Positions 35,465 to 49,249 of a stretch of 64,000 nucleotides of DNA are shown in pieces. The stretch covers positions 86,871,168 through 86,935,167 of the forward strand of contig OX235270.1 of assembly GCA_944472135.2 (NCBI GenBank), read 5' to 3'. Under the pieces are notes generated by a model. It was not told the DNA's origin. It was given only the letters and a program-made list of their open reading frames with translations, and made no database searches. Position 1 is the stretch's first letter. Each line of letters starts with the position of its first letter. A program made the position numbers and the translations under genes. The stretch is from Trichobilharzia regenti (taxonomy: Eukaryota; Platyhelminthes; Trematoda; Strigeidida; Schistosomatidae).

Positions 35465-37605
35465 AATAATAATAATGATTTACTTTATTCCAAAAACAGT
35501 ACTTGTGATACAGAATGGAATTTTCAGCATTAATCACAATATTGCATCTAATTTCCTCAAATTATAAATAAAATTAATCACACAGAAAATTTTCCACATT
35601 TACAATAGAGGTAGTGTCAAAAACATGCAGCATATAAAATGGAAATAATAATAATAATGATAACAGCTAGGGTAATAATAATAAGAATACAAGTGAAAAT
35701 TGCCGTTGGCTTGTGTCACACAGTATTGGCAATGTGGTATAGAAATCCTAACATGTTTAAAAATATTGAATATAATGTTCCCTTTACATGATATGGTGAG
35801 GGGAAAACAAAGATTACAGCCGTCATGGAGATAAGTTGGTGTTTGCAATTATGAGAGTAAAACAAAGTAACAGGACCATAAATATAATAAAAATAATAAA
35901 AGTAAAACTTGAAGGTATATAAGGATGGATGGAGGAAATTGTTTATTTACTAGATGAAAGAAGGTTAGTTAATTCTTGCCTGACACTATTTTCATCACAT
36001 AAAATACGTGCCAAGTATGGTATCATAGAATTTTTATACTTAGACGTGCGAGCATACAGTTTTCTGAAGTTACTCCTTGTTCTACCTGAGGAGATGCAAG
36101 GTGAAAGCTGAGGGTAAAGCGGATGCTCCAAGTCAGACAAAATCCCTTTAGCAAATTTATTGCACGAAGTCAAGTGCCTATCGACAACGACGTTAACTAT
36201 GTGGTCCACTGGGACACCACTCACCCTACTGACAGTCTTCAGTATTCTACGAATTGTGACATAGTCTTTTTTAAGCAAACCAGGAAAGAATAAGGGTGAA
36301 CAATAAAGAAGAATAGGTAGGATGCAAGAGTTTATGAACTGTAAGAGGAGGGGTTGAGTTATACCCGAGTGTCTTAACTTCTTAATGTAAAATGTCAGGC
36401 GGAATATTTTACTGGAGATTGCTAAGACATGGGAAGACCAGGAGAGATCAGAAGAGAGAATGAGTCCAAGATACTTAATTTCTGATTTGATTCCTATATC
36501 ATTGTCGTCAATTTTACAACTGTCATGAGAATCGATGACTTCTTTTAACTGTCGTTTACATCTTAAGCTGAAATCAACAGTTTGACACTTAGAAGGATTC
36601 AGTTTAAGACCGTTAGACTCAGACCATTTGCTGACTTCCGATAGAAAGCTATTTATTTTAGTACAATCTAGCTGGGAGTTAACAGCCATTGAAACCGTTA
36701 AATCATCAGCGTACTTCACAAAGTTTATTTCATCAGAGTGAGGCAAGTCATGCAAGAAGAAAAAAGAAAAGGAGAAAGAACAGCACCTTGAGGGACACCA
36801 GCTTCAGTAGGCAATGAAGTGGAAGACTTCCCTTTATATACGGTGTACTGCTTTCTATCTGAGAAATAGGAATGCAACCAGTTAACAGCCCAACATTCTG
36901 TTTGACTAGCAGCAAGTTTATTTAATAAGATGTCCCTAGGGACCGAGTCGAAAGCAGATGTATAGTCTAGGAAGGCGCAACGAACAAATTTAGCCCCCTT
37001 GTCTAGACTGGAAGCAATGTTATGATATAAGACGGCAGCTGCATCTAAAGTGCTTCTACTGTGCTTATAGGCAAATTGTTTAGGGTCATTAAAGGATTTA
37101 AGCGAAGGTACAAGACTAAGTAAAAGTAATTTCTCCATAGTTTTCAAAAAAGGAGAGGTAATAGCAATGGGTCTAAATTTGACACATGCTATGGGTACAA
37201 CTTTAATGTCCTTCCAAACGGCAGGCACAATATTATCGGAAAAAGATTTGTTAAATAGATCAGTAAGAGGGTGACACAGAATATCAGAACATTTTTTAAA
37301 AATAATACTAGGTACATAATCGGGACCTAAGCTCTGGGAAGGGTTTAGAGACTTGAGGCACTTTTGAACATCATTTGTGTTAAAACCTGGAAAGGGGCTA
37401 TTATTAACACAAGTGATGCTGGGAAGCATGGCATTTGAGGGAGAGTAAATAAAAGATTTGTTAAGAGTACATACATCAAAAGAATATGGAATATTGTTTA
37501 TCTGCTTACCACCAGTGATTTCCTTAAATAGTTTCCACATATTAGAAGGATTTTTGCAGGATATGAATTTCTGGTTATATATTACATTCAACCTCTGCAT
37601 TTCAG
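35465..37605 (-). mobile_element. CR1-like non-LTR retrotransposon (SR1-type), 5'-truncated, one frameshift
   Basis: Two overlapping minus-strand frames (37600-36725 and 36755-35943) encode one reverse transcriptase. They show FRPIAITSPFLKTMEKLL, a DYTSAFDSVPRD block (catalytic D), EAGVPQGAVLSPFLF, then after the frameshift KYADDLTVSM with the catalytic DD intact, LNPSKCQTVDFS and YLGLILSSDLSWSSH. The shift lies in an A/G-rich run near 36755-36775. The endonuclease half is missing (5' truncation). A 3' UTR of about 480 bases ends near 35465 in ATTATTATTATT-type repeats. The CR1 assignment comes from the general RT pattern. One lesion in about 550 codons suggests a fairly young copy. Confidence 0.87.
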
Positions 37606-38587
37606 ACTTAACGTTTATTATTCATTAAACAGTAGTCATCAAATGAAAAACATCATACAGCTTTTATCAGTTTATCTTTACACAGTCAATCTGCTGACGT
37701 GTTAGTGGACACGTGTATCAGTTCTGTGAGAAGTCAGCAACAGGAAATGTTATACTAATTCCCTGTGGGTCATTAAAAGCAAAATAATTCAAATATTCTA
37801 TTAAAATAATTTGTCGTTTTTAGGCTTATTAGGGGATTTTGGGAACGACTGTGTTTAACAATAAGATGACATTACATGTGTGAAGTAAAACAAACCACTT
37901 CTGAAATATCTGTGGTTGGGGAACACAACATAAGGAACACACTAACTAATGACTGCAAACTACTTAGGAAGGTTAGCGTTTCTGTGTTTGTTATCTGTTA
38001 CTGCATACCGTAGAAAAAGAGACTTCTACATGAAGCAATACTGAAGAGAATATCTACAGTGATATTAAGACTCGGACAACAGTTACAACCTTTACATAAC
38101 AGTAGAGATTGCGTATCACAAGGATTCAACTAGTTATAGACTGTGAAAAAAGTATCTATGCAGGTCTAATCACTGGCAAAACACACGTAAGGTAAGAGAT
38201 GATGAATCTATCACTGCAAGATGAGTTGCTTAAGACTTAGTGCCATATTGTATTCGTGTTCTAAAGAGGAAGAACTATAGAAGGTTGACCTTTGTAACTG
38301 AGTTCTTGGACAGCTTGCATCGGCAACACTATCCTTGTGGACAAAATTTATAAAAAACCATTCTGCTTCATGTGATGTTACACCAAACCCTATGGGCTAG
38401 CCTTGTTTAAAATATGCTCCCTTGTGTTACGAGAATTCGGATCCCGAATAAATGTAAAAGGCGTGAAGACAACCAGGAAGGTCTAAAGGCGCTTAGGTTG
38501 TCAGAGTCACACTACAAAGGTACATTTCTCACACACTTAATCTTCGGCTCTTCTCTAACAAGTCATAAAAATTCCCAGGTAGTTTCG

Positions 38588-39389
38588 TAATAGTCACTGA
38601 AGTCAGACAACCACACTGATAACTTCATACTCGAACCAATAAGTGTCTGACCAAACGGCCATCATATGTTGACTAGTGAAAAAATCGTATTGTGTTCAAG
38701 AGTAAGAGAATCACTAAGTGACTGTTTTCCCATGAAAAAATATTCGTGTAGCACCCACTTGAATGGGTCTATGGTTCAAGTACTCGTCTACCGCTTCTCA
38801 TAATCTCCACGTACTCATGAAACATAATAGAGTGAAAGAAGTCACCTATTTTTGTGTTAATAGGAGTTCAGCTAGGATAGCACTTGATTATAATTTCACA
38901 GGTAAGCAGCGGAACTAGTCGGAAAAGCATAATGGACGGATCTATGTATAATATTCCATGACGACAATATGACAACAATCGATTGCTGAAAGTTTGTTTG
39001 AAGAACTCTCTGATTTCAGCTTTGTCATAAACAGCTGTTTTCAATAGCTACTGAAAGTCAGATTACTGACTAGCAAGAATAAACAACAAGGAACTCTCAA
39101 AACGAACCAAACAAGAATCTGTAGCCAAGCAAATATGCCGAAGTAAATTGAGATGGACTAGAAACAAGCTGAGGAGATTGTTGAGAGACATGACGTTCCA
39201 GGCACATGAGTGGAGCTCGAATTGGAAACAGTGAGTTGGGCATGAGTTTGATGGTGACATGGAAGAGATCGCTTTAAGAGAAAATCAAGGTTTATGAGTA
39301 ACTTTGGAGACAGCCGAAGGTAACTGCAGAGAATGCAGCGAAATTGTGATGTGCTGATGAAGCCCAGTGAATAACAATAATAATAATAA
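38588..39389 (+). mobile_element. 412-bp duplicated block, copy 2, continuing into an RTE 3' end
   Basis: 38588-38999 is the near-identical partner of 17171-17582. From about 39000 it continues as RTE family B 3' sequence: AACAACAAGGAACTCTC, AAGCAAATATGCCGAAGTAA, GATGGTGACATGGAAGAGAT, ending in (AAT)n at 39377-39389. Many stops. The second half is much more eroded than the match between the two 412-bp copies. Confidence 0.75.
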
Positions 39390-42300
39390 GTGCACTTGAT
39401 CTCATCTTGGTTGATCATCTTAAAATATACAACTGTTCACATAGTACACAAAATGGAACAGAGATATCAACGTAAAAATGGATTTATTGAGCATTTTGGT
39501 TAGGTATCCTTTTCGAGTTACACTTTTAGTGATAGAACAGTATGTAAGCTGTTCTTAGTTTGTGATAAAGTATTCTTTCAACGATCTATTCACATTCCTG
39601 TTATTTCGACCTAAGTCGCTACCTACAGTTCTTTTTACAATTTGCCGGTAATAAAAACACTTCAGAAAAACTACATGATATTTCATTTTAAATAAACGAA
39701 GGAGTGTCTATTTATGCAGCTCCAGTTATTACTGATAATTTCGATTTTGAACAAGGACTGATATTAGTTAGAAAATCACTAACTAATATTAATCCCTGGT
39801 CAAACTTGAAACAAATCAAATTTCTACGAAGCATTACTTGATAATACTACCCAAAATGTTGTTTAGCTAATCGAATTTAAAGAAAAGAAAAACACTAGTG
39901 TTCCATTGATGTGAACAGAATAATTGAAAAATTTAATCTTTTGCAAGTGAGCTCATTATCTTCACCTTGCGATGTAAAATTACTTTTTCTAAGTGAGAGG
40001 AAACTTTTTAAAGTGGCGTAGGAGATGAAAACAATTTGTGTACATCAATGAAAAGAGACATCAGAGTTAACTATCTAATTACTGGAGATAGTGTTTACTG
40101 TATGTACATCTCATTTTCTCCTACCCCAGCCAGAATGAAACTGTGCAGGGTGTTGATTTCAATGACGACACAGTAATAAATTACGCGGCATAGTATAGCG
40201 CAGTTATTCAAATGAATGTTAAAGGACACCGAAAGTAATGAAGAAAGCTGAACATCTGAATATTCTTTTTGATACTAAATGACGAATTTACACGCTGTCG
40301 ACTACATTCTTTGTATAAAAAGACTAAATTCAAGATAGTCGGGAAATTTCCTTGCAAATATAATTTCTAACGTGACATTAGGTTTGTCACAGAATAACTG
40401 AGGAATAAAACCTACTGTGAATTAGGCTTCTTTACCTCCTGCCTTTAACAACATGGTAAGTTTCAAATTAACCAAATAATGTATAGATAACGATAAAATA
40501 CCTTTGTCAACCCTATAGAATGACGTTAAGTCAATGGGATTGATAGCATAACTTAAACTAACTACTTCTAATAACGAATTTTTCAACAGTTAGCTTTTGA
40601 ATTCAAACCTCTTGAACTTGCACAAAGTAAAAAGAAGAAGAGGATAAAATAAAGTCATTATATTTCATCAGTTCTTTCTGAACCATAATTGTTGACCTTT
40701 TGTAACATAGCATTTTATTCTAATAACTTCAATTTGTCAGAAGGAAAATAAATCAGTTTCATTTTCATCTCGCCGTACTTAATGTGTTGTAACCATCTTA
40801 AAACTATTCTGTTCATTTATTAGCTCAACATAAGGGGTATTTTAGTCTTTCGGACTGACGTTTTGAAAAAAAAACCGCGGACGAATTCCCGTTTTTCGGT
40901 AACACAGTCCGCTTTTGTAACTTCATATCTCTGTTTCTGGGCATTTTTGGGCCTATTTCTAAATAGTTATTAGTTAAATGTACAGATTAGAATAAGATTT
41001 GGGCAACCGATTCGCTTTTTTGATGTAAATCTGTCTAATTTTCAATAAGCTACCTGTTTTGCTCTCTGTAACTGTAGGATATTTTAAAAGAATTTCGCTT
41101 AGTGATCACCCAGTGGTTAATTTTAAAAACCAGAATGAATATCGCATTATATTCATAATATACAGCGGTCGTCAAGCCTACCTATTTGTGCTCATTCATA
41201 TGTCCTAACCAAATTTGTTAGAAAAGAGACATGAAAAGTAATCATTACTTTCCTAAGCAGTTTTCTGAAGAATTTACGTTCACCAGTTATATTAAGTGCC
41301 ATTTTCTACGTGGTAGAGTAAACATAAAATATATAAATAGTAGGAGTTTTAAAAGAATATTATGACAGAAAACTTCTTAAACGCTGGGACATAAACGTAA
41401 TAAAGGTCACACTTACAGCTGCAGAGTTACCAGTCAATCAGTTCCATGGAAAAACATAGGCGTTATTTAATCAGGTTAAAAATGTAAAGAATTCAATGAC
41501 TTAACACAACAGCTTTTATAAAAGTAATCAAACGGAAAAATAGTACACATTTTTTGGTACCATGAATTCTTAACACTTTAACTTTTGGTATTCTTTCTGA
41601 ATACTAAAGTGTGATCAAAACAATAAACATTAATTATGCGTTAATTAATTTTATTACAACACTTAAATTTACTTCTGGCAGAACAATGAATTTACCATTA
41701 ACAAATTCTCTTTCAGTCACATTACTACAATATTACATCAGTGATGGTTAGACTAGTTTTCTACTAAAACCATTGATGGTATACACCTTGTAATTCATAA
41801 AGCATAGCATACCCATAATTATTTAGACGGCCTTAGTAATAATAAAATTGTAATTAGTATAATTTATCTAATACAAATGTAATGTTTGAAACAAAGCAAC
41901 ACTATATAGTATCCTGCAGAAACAATGTAAAAATGTTTTACACGCTAATGGAACACAAAATGAAAGGTGTAAAGGCTAATTACACTTGCTGGTGAGTCAT
42001 ATTAGTTTGTGCATGCTTTAACTTGTCAATGAGTATTTTATGACTTGTAAGGCAATTGACTATATCACAGTAATTTGGATTGATATATTTCCTTCAGTAT
42101 CACTTCACAATTCTGGTTGATTTTGAAGAAACATTTTAGTATGAAAAAAATAGTTTACTTAGGTATTGTTGTAGTAGTGAGTATGATGACTGAGTATAGA
42201 ATTTCATGTCACCAGCAAAATTTTATTGATTCAGTATTCTAAGTAACTTCTCTGTAACCATAAAGAGAGAATTAAAATACAGTTAAAAGATAACTGCAAT

Positions 42301-43663
42301 TGAGTTGGTTGGAACCGAATTTCCAGGTAACCAGGATGATTCAGACTTTAACATCAGAACCAGGTGGCTGAACATTGAAGGCTGAATCCATTGAACTGTG
42401 TGCTTGCTCGGCGATTGTGAGCGAGAAGGTTATCTTTTAAACATATATCTATTCTTCTGTGATGTGTAAAGATAAGCGACGTTAAAAATGATGTACTCTG
42501 AGGAGACTGTCTGTTGATATCGTGCTTCAGGCTGTCGAGTAGAAGCCGAGTACTAAAAATGCTGATAAATGTTTTATTCAAGAATTGTCAAATATTTACA
42601 TAAGTTAGACGGAATCGTCCTTGTGATTTCTGATACACTAATACGAATCAGATAGTGTAAAAAGTGAAATAAAATACAGTTACTAAATGTTAACCCACTC
42701 GAAAGAGTACCTGTCATCCAGTGGTTAAGTAATACTGAACTGTTTGCGTTGATTCTTAGGAAATTTTAAATCAGTACAAAGTAGCTACTGAGTATCTTTC
42801 AGTTTTCAGTGGTGTTGTAACTCTTAATTTTGTGAATTCAAACCACCTCAAAAAATCACTTCTCCACCATTGTCTGAACAAATTATCCAAATTAATTATT
42901 TTAAAGTTAAAGCGATTGTTGTGTTTGGTACAGTAACCTGACAGTGTTTCCAATGTCTTGTAGAATTTTACCGAACAGATTTCTTGTCCGTCTAACTATG
43001 CGCTATTTAATATACTGTTAAAATATCTTATTAGATCTAAATTATTACCGATACAGTGTGTAAAAGTGAATGGGCCAGTACAGGGATGCTTAACCTTCCA
43101 ATGATTCCAGTCACATCATTCTTTTCTGCTAGCTTGACATTATTTATGAAACGTGCTCTAAAGTAAAGGTGTATAAAAGGTGAAACATTATCAGAAATTT
43201 ATATGATCCACATACAGCACAATTCAAGAAAAAGTGTATCTCTTATGCTTGCATATTTCATATGACAGCGATTAGCAAAGCTTCTGGGTCATCCTAAGTT
43301 GAGTATACCAATCCTCAATTAATAACTCAGCAGATTAATTATTTATTGTGTCAGTGTGTTTTCTTCTAAACCAATCGGAAAACTTAATGAACACTAATGA
43401 ATTCGCAGCTATTAATTATTCATTATGCTATGGTACTTCAAAAAGTCAAGTCCCTTCTGAAGAACTGAGGCGGATCGTTTGTACTGACATTGTGTGTTGA
43501 TGCAGACAATAGAAGATACTGAAAGAGATAAAGTGGTTATAAAGTATTATAACTGGTAACAGTTCCGTATTTCTATAATAAACTGTGAAATCTCGATGTT
43601 GGTAATGAAATGCCTAGAAGTATTTTAAAAAATGAGAATTCTCAATAAGCATTATCTAGTACT

Positions 43664-44473
43664 ACAACTGAAAGTTGACACCAGCCCTCCAACGAAAGCT
43701 GAAGTCTTGAATGCAATCAAGCTTCTGAAAGCTGGAAAAGCAGCTGGACCAGATGGAATACCCCCTGAAGCACTGAAAGCGGACCAAGAGACGACAGCAG
43801 ATATGCTGACCCCATTATTGCAAAAGGTCTGGAAGGAGGGAGAGGTGCCTACTGACTGGAGGAAAGGTTTCCTCGTGAAACTACCAAAGAAGAGCGAGTA
43901 ATCATGCTCCTGTCGACGCCAAGTAAAATCCTGAGTCGCATCATCCTGGAGAGATTAAAGGACACACTGGAGACAGAACTCCGACCAGAACAAGCTGGAT
44001 TCAGGAAAGTCAGGCGAATCATGTTCTGACCAAATTGCAACTCTACGCATCATCATCACAGAACAAAGCATGGAATGGCGATCAAACCTCTATCTCAACT
44101 TTATAGACTTTGAGAAGGCCTTCGACAGCGTTGATCGTGAAGTAATTTGGAAATTACTCGAGTACTATGGCGTACCCCAAATATTCATCAACCTTATTCA
44201 ACAGCTGTACGACAACGGTACATATCAAGTCATCCACAACTGAAAACTCAGCGAGGCGTTTGGAGTGAACACAGGAGTCAGAAAAGGGTGCTGGCTTATT
44301 ATCACCAATGATATTCCAAGGGTGACATGGAGGAGATCATGTGAAGAGGAGTTGGAACAGAATGGACTAACATGGATGCAGGTGAAAAGTACAGAAGAAG
44401 ACAGAAGCAAGTGGAGACGTGCAGTTGAAGCCCTATGTTCCACTAGGAACCCAAGGGAACAATAATAATTATT
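43664..44473 (+). mobile_element. RTE-like family B copy with internal deletion and 13-bp TSD
   Basis: It starts in the polymerase with PPTKAEVLNAIKLLKAGKAA then GPDGIPPEALKAD. Further blocks are LSRIILERLKDTLETELRPE, LNFIDFEKAFDSVDRE (first catalytic Asp) and GVNTGVRKGC. At about 44315 the sequence jumps to the 3' end (VTWRRSCEEELEQNG, ALCSTRNPREQ) and a short (AAT)n. The YADD box and thumb are deleted. A smaller deletion near 43898 breaks the frame. ATTATCTAGTACT flanks the copy at 43651-43663 and 44474-44486. Confidence 0.88.
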
Positions 44474-44827
44474 ATTATCTAGTACTCCCAAAAGCTGGAC
44501 TTACGAGCTCCAGCAATACTATTCTGTTGTAAATTTTATTGTTCTCATACACTACCTGAAATAATCTTTGGTGTTTTTATAGATTTCTTTAATATCTGAG
44601 TAGAATAGCATAGAATCAAACTACTTCATAGTATTCAAGCGGTATGCCTACGGCTGCATAAACTACATAAATCACTGTAGTTTGAAAAACGGGTAAAAAG
44701 GAAATTACATAAAAAATATCCAAAAATATCACAAGTAATAAACTAAACAAGAGTCAAAAAGTAATTCTATAAATAAATTCTAAGTTAGCCTAATAATACA
44801 ATAATACAAATTGTGTATTCCACTCAC

Positions 44828-44934
44828 CTTTAGTTAGTAATAAATTAGCAAAAGAAGTATGATGTTCAAATAAATAATCACTGGAAATGATTGGCCCAAA
44901 CGGAGGTACATTCTTTTCCCGGCATACTGCCACC
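44828..44934 (-). CDS. RapGAP gene exon
   Basis: 107 nt; acceptor CGATAG before 44934, donor AAAG/GTGAGT after 44828. The first base completes Arg (FAYR/VAV); it leaves one base. It encodes residues 121-155 with VAVCREKNVPPFGPII and FANLLLTK, matching SIPA1-like VAVTRSRDVPSFGPPIP and FRDFLLAK. Confidence 0.93.
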
Positions 44935-45276
44935 CTATCGTAAAAACAAATTAAACAATGGGAAAAGTAAGAGCGGTAATCTTTTACATTAATCAGTCTT
45001 AAAATACAATCTAGGTGAAAAACTATCTGATGATGAACGAAAAACATGCAAGTCATAACACAATCAAGTGAATATTTATTCAGGGAATATAACAGGTACC
45101 AGTAAGTCAAGGAATTCGTTAGAATCGTAAACTTTTCCTATTCATTGGCGTAAAATCCACACTGTGCTTGAACGGATCGTAATTAAGAATTGATAAGCTA
45201 TAAAATTTCCGCGAAATCCTAACTTGAGAATGTTTTAACTGAAAACTTCTCCCGAATATTCTGATTACCTACAGTT

Positions 45277-48200
45277 AATGAACCTCGCCTAGTTAAGTAG
45301 CTCGCTAGTTTTCTAGCCAGTCCCTAGCCCGGGTAAAGAGGTAGGGTTGGGTGTGGGACTAGCAACCCCACTCCGCTAAATCTTTCAAGCCACTATAGAA
45401 GCTTCTACACACAGAAAATAAATTGAAAATACAAAAACTTCAAAAAAAAAAATGGAATCGGACAGGCGAAATGACACAGCAGGTTAGTGAAAGCCTCCTG
45501 GAAGCCAGTCAGCCCGTGTGTCCTCTCTCAATGAAAGCAAGAATGAGAATGGGGACGTGGAATGTCCGTACAATCTACGAGAATGGTTGAGAAGGCTGCC
45601 CAAGTAGCCGAAGAAATTCGAAGATGTGGCCTAGAAGTGCTGGGTATCTGCGAGAACAGATGGAATGGATGTAGATTGACAACATTGTCAACAGGGGAGT
45701 CAGTGATCTACTCCGGTCACCCAGACGACAATCACGAACACACTGAGGTACTGAGTGGCTATCATGATGTCACTAGTGGCAACCAAAGCCCTAAAGTACT
45801 GAGAACCAATCCCAACCAGGATTGTGACAGCAAGATTGAACTCCAAAGGAAGGAAGGTAACAATTATTCAATGCTACTTACAATGCTACAAGCAACGCGG
45901 AATAAGAAAAGAAGGAGGACTTTTATAGACAACTGCAAATAGTAATGGACAACATCGCGAATAAAGACATCAGAATTCTTATGGGCGATATGAATGCAAG
46001 CGTAAATGGGAGTAGATAATACAGGAAGAAAACTATTCATGGAGAAGTGACTGAGAACGCAGAATAATTCACAGACTTCTGTTCTTTCAACGATTTGGTG
46101 GTTGGAGGTAGCGTGTACAAACACAAAGCAACATGAATTTCACCTGAAGGACATTCCACAGACCACATAAATTTCATCTCAAATTTGCTCAAGGAAGAAG
46201 AGACGCAGCCAGTCTGCTGGACACAAAGTCGAGAAGGGGAGCAGATGTGGGCTCAGACTATCACCTAGTTCAAAGAACCTCGAAGGTGAAGCTGAAGTCC
46301 ATGAAAACACCTGTGGACAGACCACAATTCAAGTTCAACACTCAGAAACTGAAGGACAAAATTACAAGGGATACTTTCACTACAGATCAGATCAAAGTCG
46401 GAGACACTTCGTTGTTTCACTGAGAAAACCTGTGTGGGAGAACAATGGAACTAACTCTCTGGAGGAAAGGAAAAGCGTACAACTGTTCTAGGAAGAAAGA
46501 AGAGACAAGACAAGTAATGGTTCTCAATGGACACCTACCTGGAAGCTAATCGAGGAGAGGAGAGGAGGATGGTGAAAGAGGTGACTTAATACAAAGATAG
46601 GCAACGGAAGGAGAAGCTGAGTTCACAGAAATGTACACTGAAATAAATCAAGAAAGATGTGAAGAGTGCAAGAATAGACAAACGACAATTTTACGACACA
46701 CTGGCTGGCAACTGAAGCAGAACAGGCATTGCGCAGGCAAACAAGACATCAGGACACTATATCAGATAACCAAGTCTCTATCCGGGAAGATATCAACCCA
46801 GATGACGAAACCAATAAAAGATGCTCAAAGGAACCTGATCACCAAGGAGGAGAAACAAATCAAACAATGGACCTATCACTTCAAAGGACTCTTGAATCGA
46901 CCACCACCGGTAACTCGCCCAGAAATACCACCACCAGCAGCACACACACAACTACCTGACAGTGGACACCAATCCTCCAACGAAAGAAGAAATCATGAAT
47001 GCGATCAAGCTACTAAAGTCCGACAGAGAAGGCAGCAGGACGAGACAGAATTCCTCCCGAAGCATTGAAGACGGACCCAGAGATTACGATAGATGTTCTC
47101 ATTCCATTACTGCAAGGAGTTAGGAAAGGAGGAAAGGTGCCTATTGATTGGAAGAAGCACTGCATACATCGTCAAGCTGCCAAAGAAAGGCGACTTAGTT
47201 CGGCCTGTGCAAGAACTGGTGTGGAATAATGCTCTTGTTCACGCTAAGTAAAAGATGCGTTGGATGGAGAACTCCACCAGCTCGGAACAAGCTGAGTTTG
47301 GGAAAGGCAAATCATGTGCTAATCAAATCGCAACTCCACACATTATCATCGAGCACAGCATAGAATGGCAGTCAAACTTCTACGTCAACTTCATCGACTT
47401 CGAAAAGGTCATCGACAAACAGCGTTGGCCGAGAAGTAATTTAGAAACTACTTCAAGGCATACAGTGCCCAGGTCTTTATCAGCCTGATTCAGCAGCTGG
47501 CTATGTGACAGTGGAAAGTGCGAGGTGATCCACAATGGGAAACTGACTGAAGCCTTTACAGTGAATACAGGAGTAAGACAAGCTGACTGTTTATTATCGC
47601 CGATGGTATTCTTAACTGTAGTGTACTGGGTTATGAGTCAGACTGTGCTTGGGAGTGTGGAGTCAGGAATACGATAGACGACCGATAATAAGATTCTGGA
47701 AGATCTGGATTTCACAGATGCCAAATGTCTAATGTCACAAAAACTCGGAGACTTGCAAGCGAAAATCAACAAACTGTCTGAAGAGGCTGACAGCGAAGAC
47801 AGGACTGCAGGTGAACATAGAGAAGATGGAGGTGATGAAGATAGCCACCCCACAACAGCAACAACAACAACCAGCACCTGTCAAGACCAACCGGAGAGAT
47901 TTAACAGAGACTGCCTCCTTCAATTATCTGGGAAGCATCGTTTCAACTACAGGCAACTGACACGGACAAAGATGTCAAAGCCAGTCAGAATCGGAAAGAC
48001 AAGCAAGATGCGCCTTCATCAACCTGAAATCAGTTTGGAAAGCTTCTGCACTCCACAGCATAAGGAACAAGATTCGCATTTTCAACACCATTGTGAAGTC
48101 AGTCGGTTCTTCTATACGGATCAGAAACTTGGCGTGTCACGAAAAAGACTTCTAACAGCCTGTTGCAGACTTTCATCAACACCTGCCTTCGCTACATGCT

Positions 48201-48545
48201 GAAGATCAAATGGTCAGGAAGAATAGGCAACAATAAACTATGGGAACAAACCAACAAACCGACCACCGATCGCTCAACAAATATGTTGGAGAAAGTGGAG
48301 ATGGATCGGGCATTCATTGAGGAGGCCGCTGAATGACATCGCGCGCCAGTGGAATTCAAATAGGAAGCAACGAGTAGGTCGTCATAGGGTGACATGGAGG
48401 AGATCGTGTGATGAGGAGATGAGAGATTGTGGGCAACCATGGTCCAAGTATAAGAGGACGGCAGAAGATAAGACAAAGTGGAGATGTATTGTTGAAGCCC
48501 TACGTTCCACTCGGAACGCAAGGGAATAGTAATAATAATATAATA
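45277..48545 (+). mobile_element. RTE-like family B retrotransposon, near full length, pseudogenised
   Basis: About 3.3 kb, the usual size of an RTE element, in antisense to the host gene. A 5' region (45290-45470) resembles the S1 SINE body. The apurinic-type endonuclease follows: RMGTWNVRTI, LGICENRWNG, ILMGDMNASV, then eroded SDHHL-like sequence. The polymerase then runs from PPTKEEIMNAIKLL (about 46975) through NFYVNFIDFEKV (47390) and NTGVRQADCLLSPMVF (47570). The post-RT region (NRDCLLQLSGKHRFNYRQL, ISLESFCTPQ) ends with ALRSTRNARE and (AAT)n at about 48545. Many stops and frameshifts; no YADD box recognised. ACAGTT beside both ends may be a short TSD. Confidence 0.87.
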
Positions 48546-49249
48546 ATACAGTTGGGTGATAGGAGTGCGGAAGGGTTGCGGGTAAAACATCTAACCTACA
48601 TTAGATACATTTTATAAAGTTCCAACCAATGAAAGCAGTTTAATCCTGGAAAATATAGACCCGTACATCTAAGCCATTCTTTTATTTAGTGATAGAAATC
48701 GAGATATTTTTAGGAACTACATACACAGTAATGTTTAATGTATACTTCAGATCAGCATAAGTGCAATTATTAAGCTGTCTTGCTGATATCGTTTTCCTCA
48801 GAATAATTTTGTAATTTTTAAAAAATTTTTATCAGTTTCCAGTGTTACAGATGCGAATTTTTTTTAATGGACATTTCAGCATAGTTCAGTTGCACATCTT
48901 TTGACAAAATACTTCTTTCGATATTATTCCTTTCAACCTGCATGGTTTGGTACATATTCAAGCGGTTAATTTAACAGGTTTACAAACTGCTACTAAAACA
49001 ATATTTTACATTTAAGTGAAGTTTAACTAGGAAACTGCTCCAAAGCTATGGAAATTTGTCTAGAGAAAGCTTTCGGTAGGGAAATTACAAATTATGTTTT
49101 CTCCAAGTCCAGTAGTAAAGTAGTCCAATTTATTCTTCATCAATCACCATATCCCTAACAACTTACCAAACCACCTAGACTTTGAAGGTCACAAATATCA
49201 CAAGTGACGGCAATCAGACAGAAAAGTCAGAATTAGACAACCAGAAAAA

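Larger units (their letters stand above)
30724..44827 (-). other. Intron of 14 kb inside the RapGAP domain
   Basis: Donor GTGAGT at 44827, acceptor TTTCAG at 30724. The protein is collinear with relatives across the junction (LLLTK/AVNAAY), so no coding exon is missing. It holds the LINE/SINE nest 31265-32190, composite SINE 32746-33112, LINE/SINE nest 33590-34370, CR1-like element 35465-37605, duplicated block plus RTE end 38588-39389, and deleted RTE copy 43664-44473. In 39390-43650 and 37610-38580 I see nothing beyond AT-rich sequence. Confidence 0.8.

Noticed and set aside
44265..44465. Short frame ending CSTRNPREQ read as a host protein
   Set aside because: It is the 3' coding end of an RTE-like element, repeated at 22300-22500, 48300-48530 and elsewhere.
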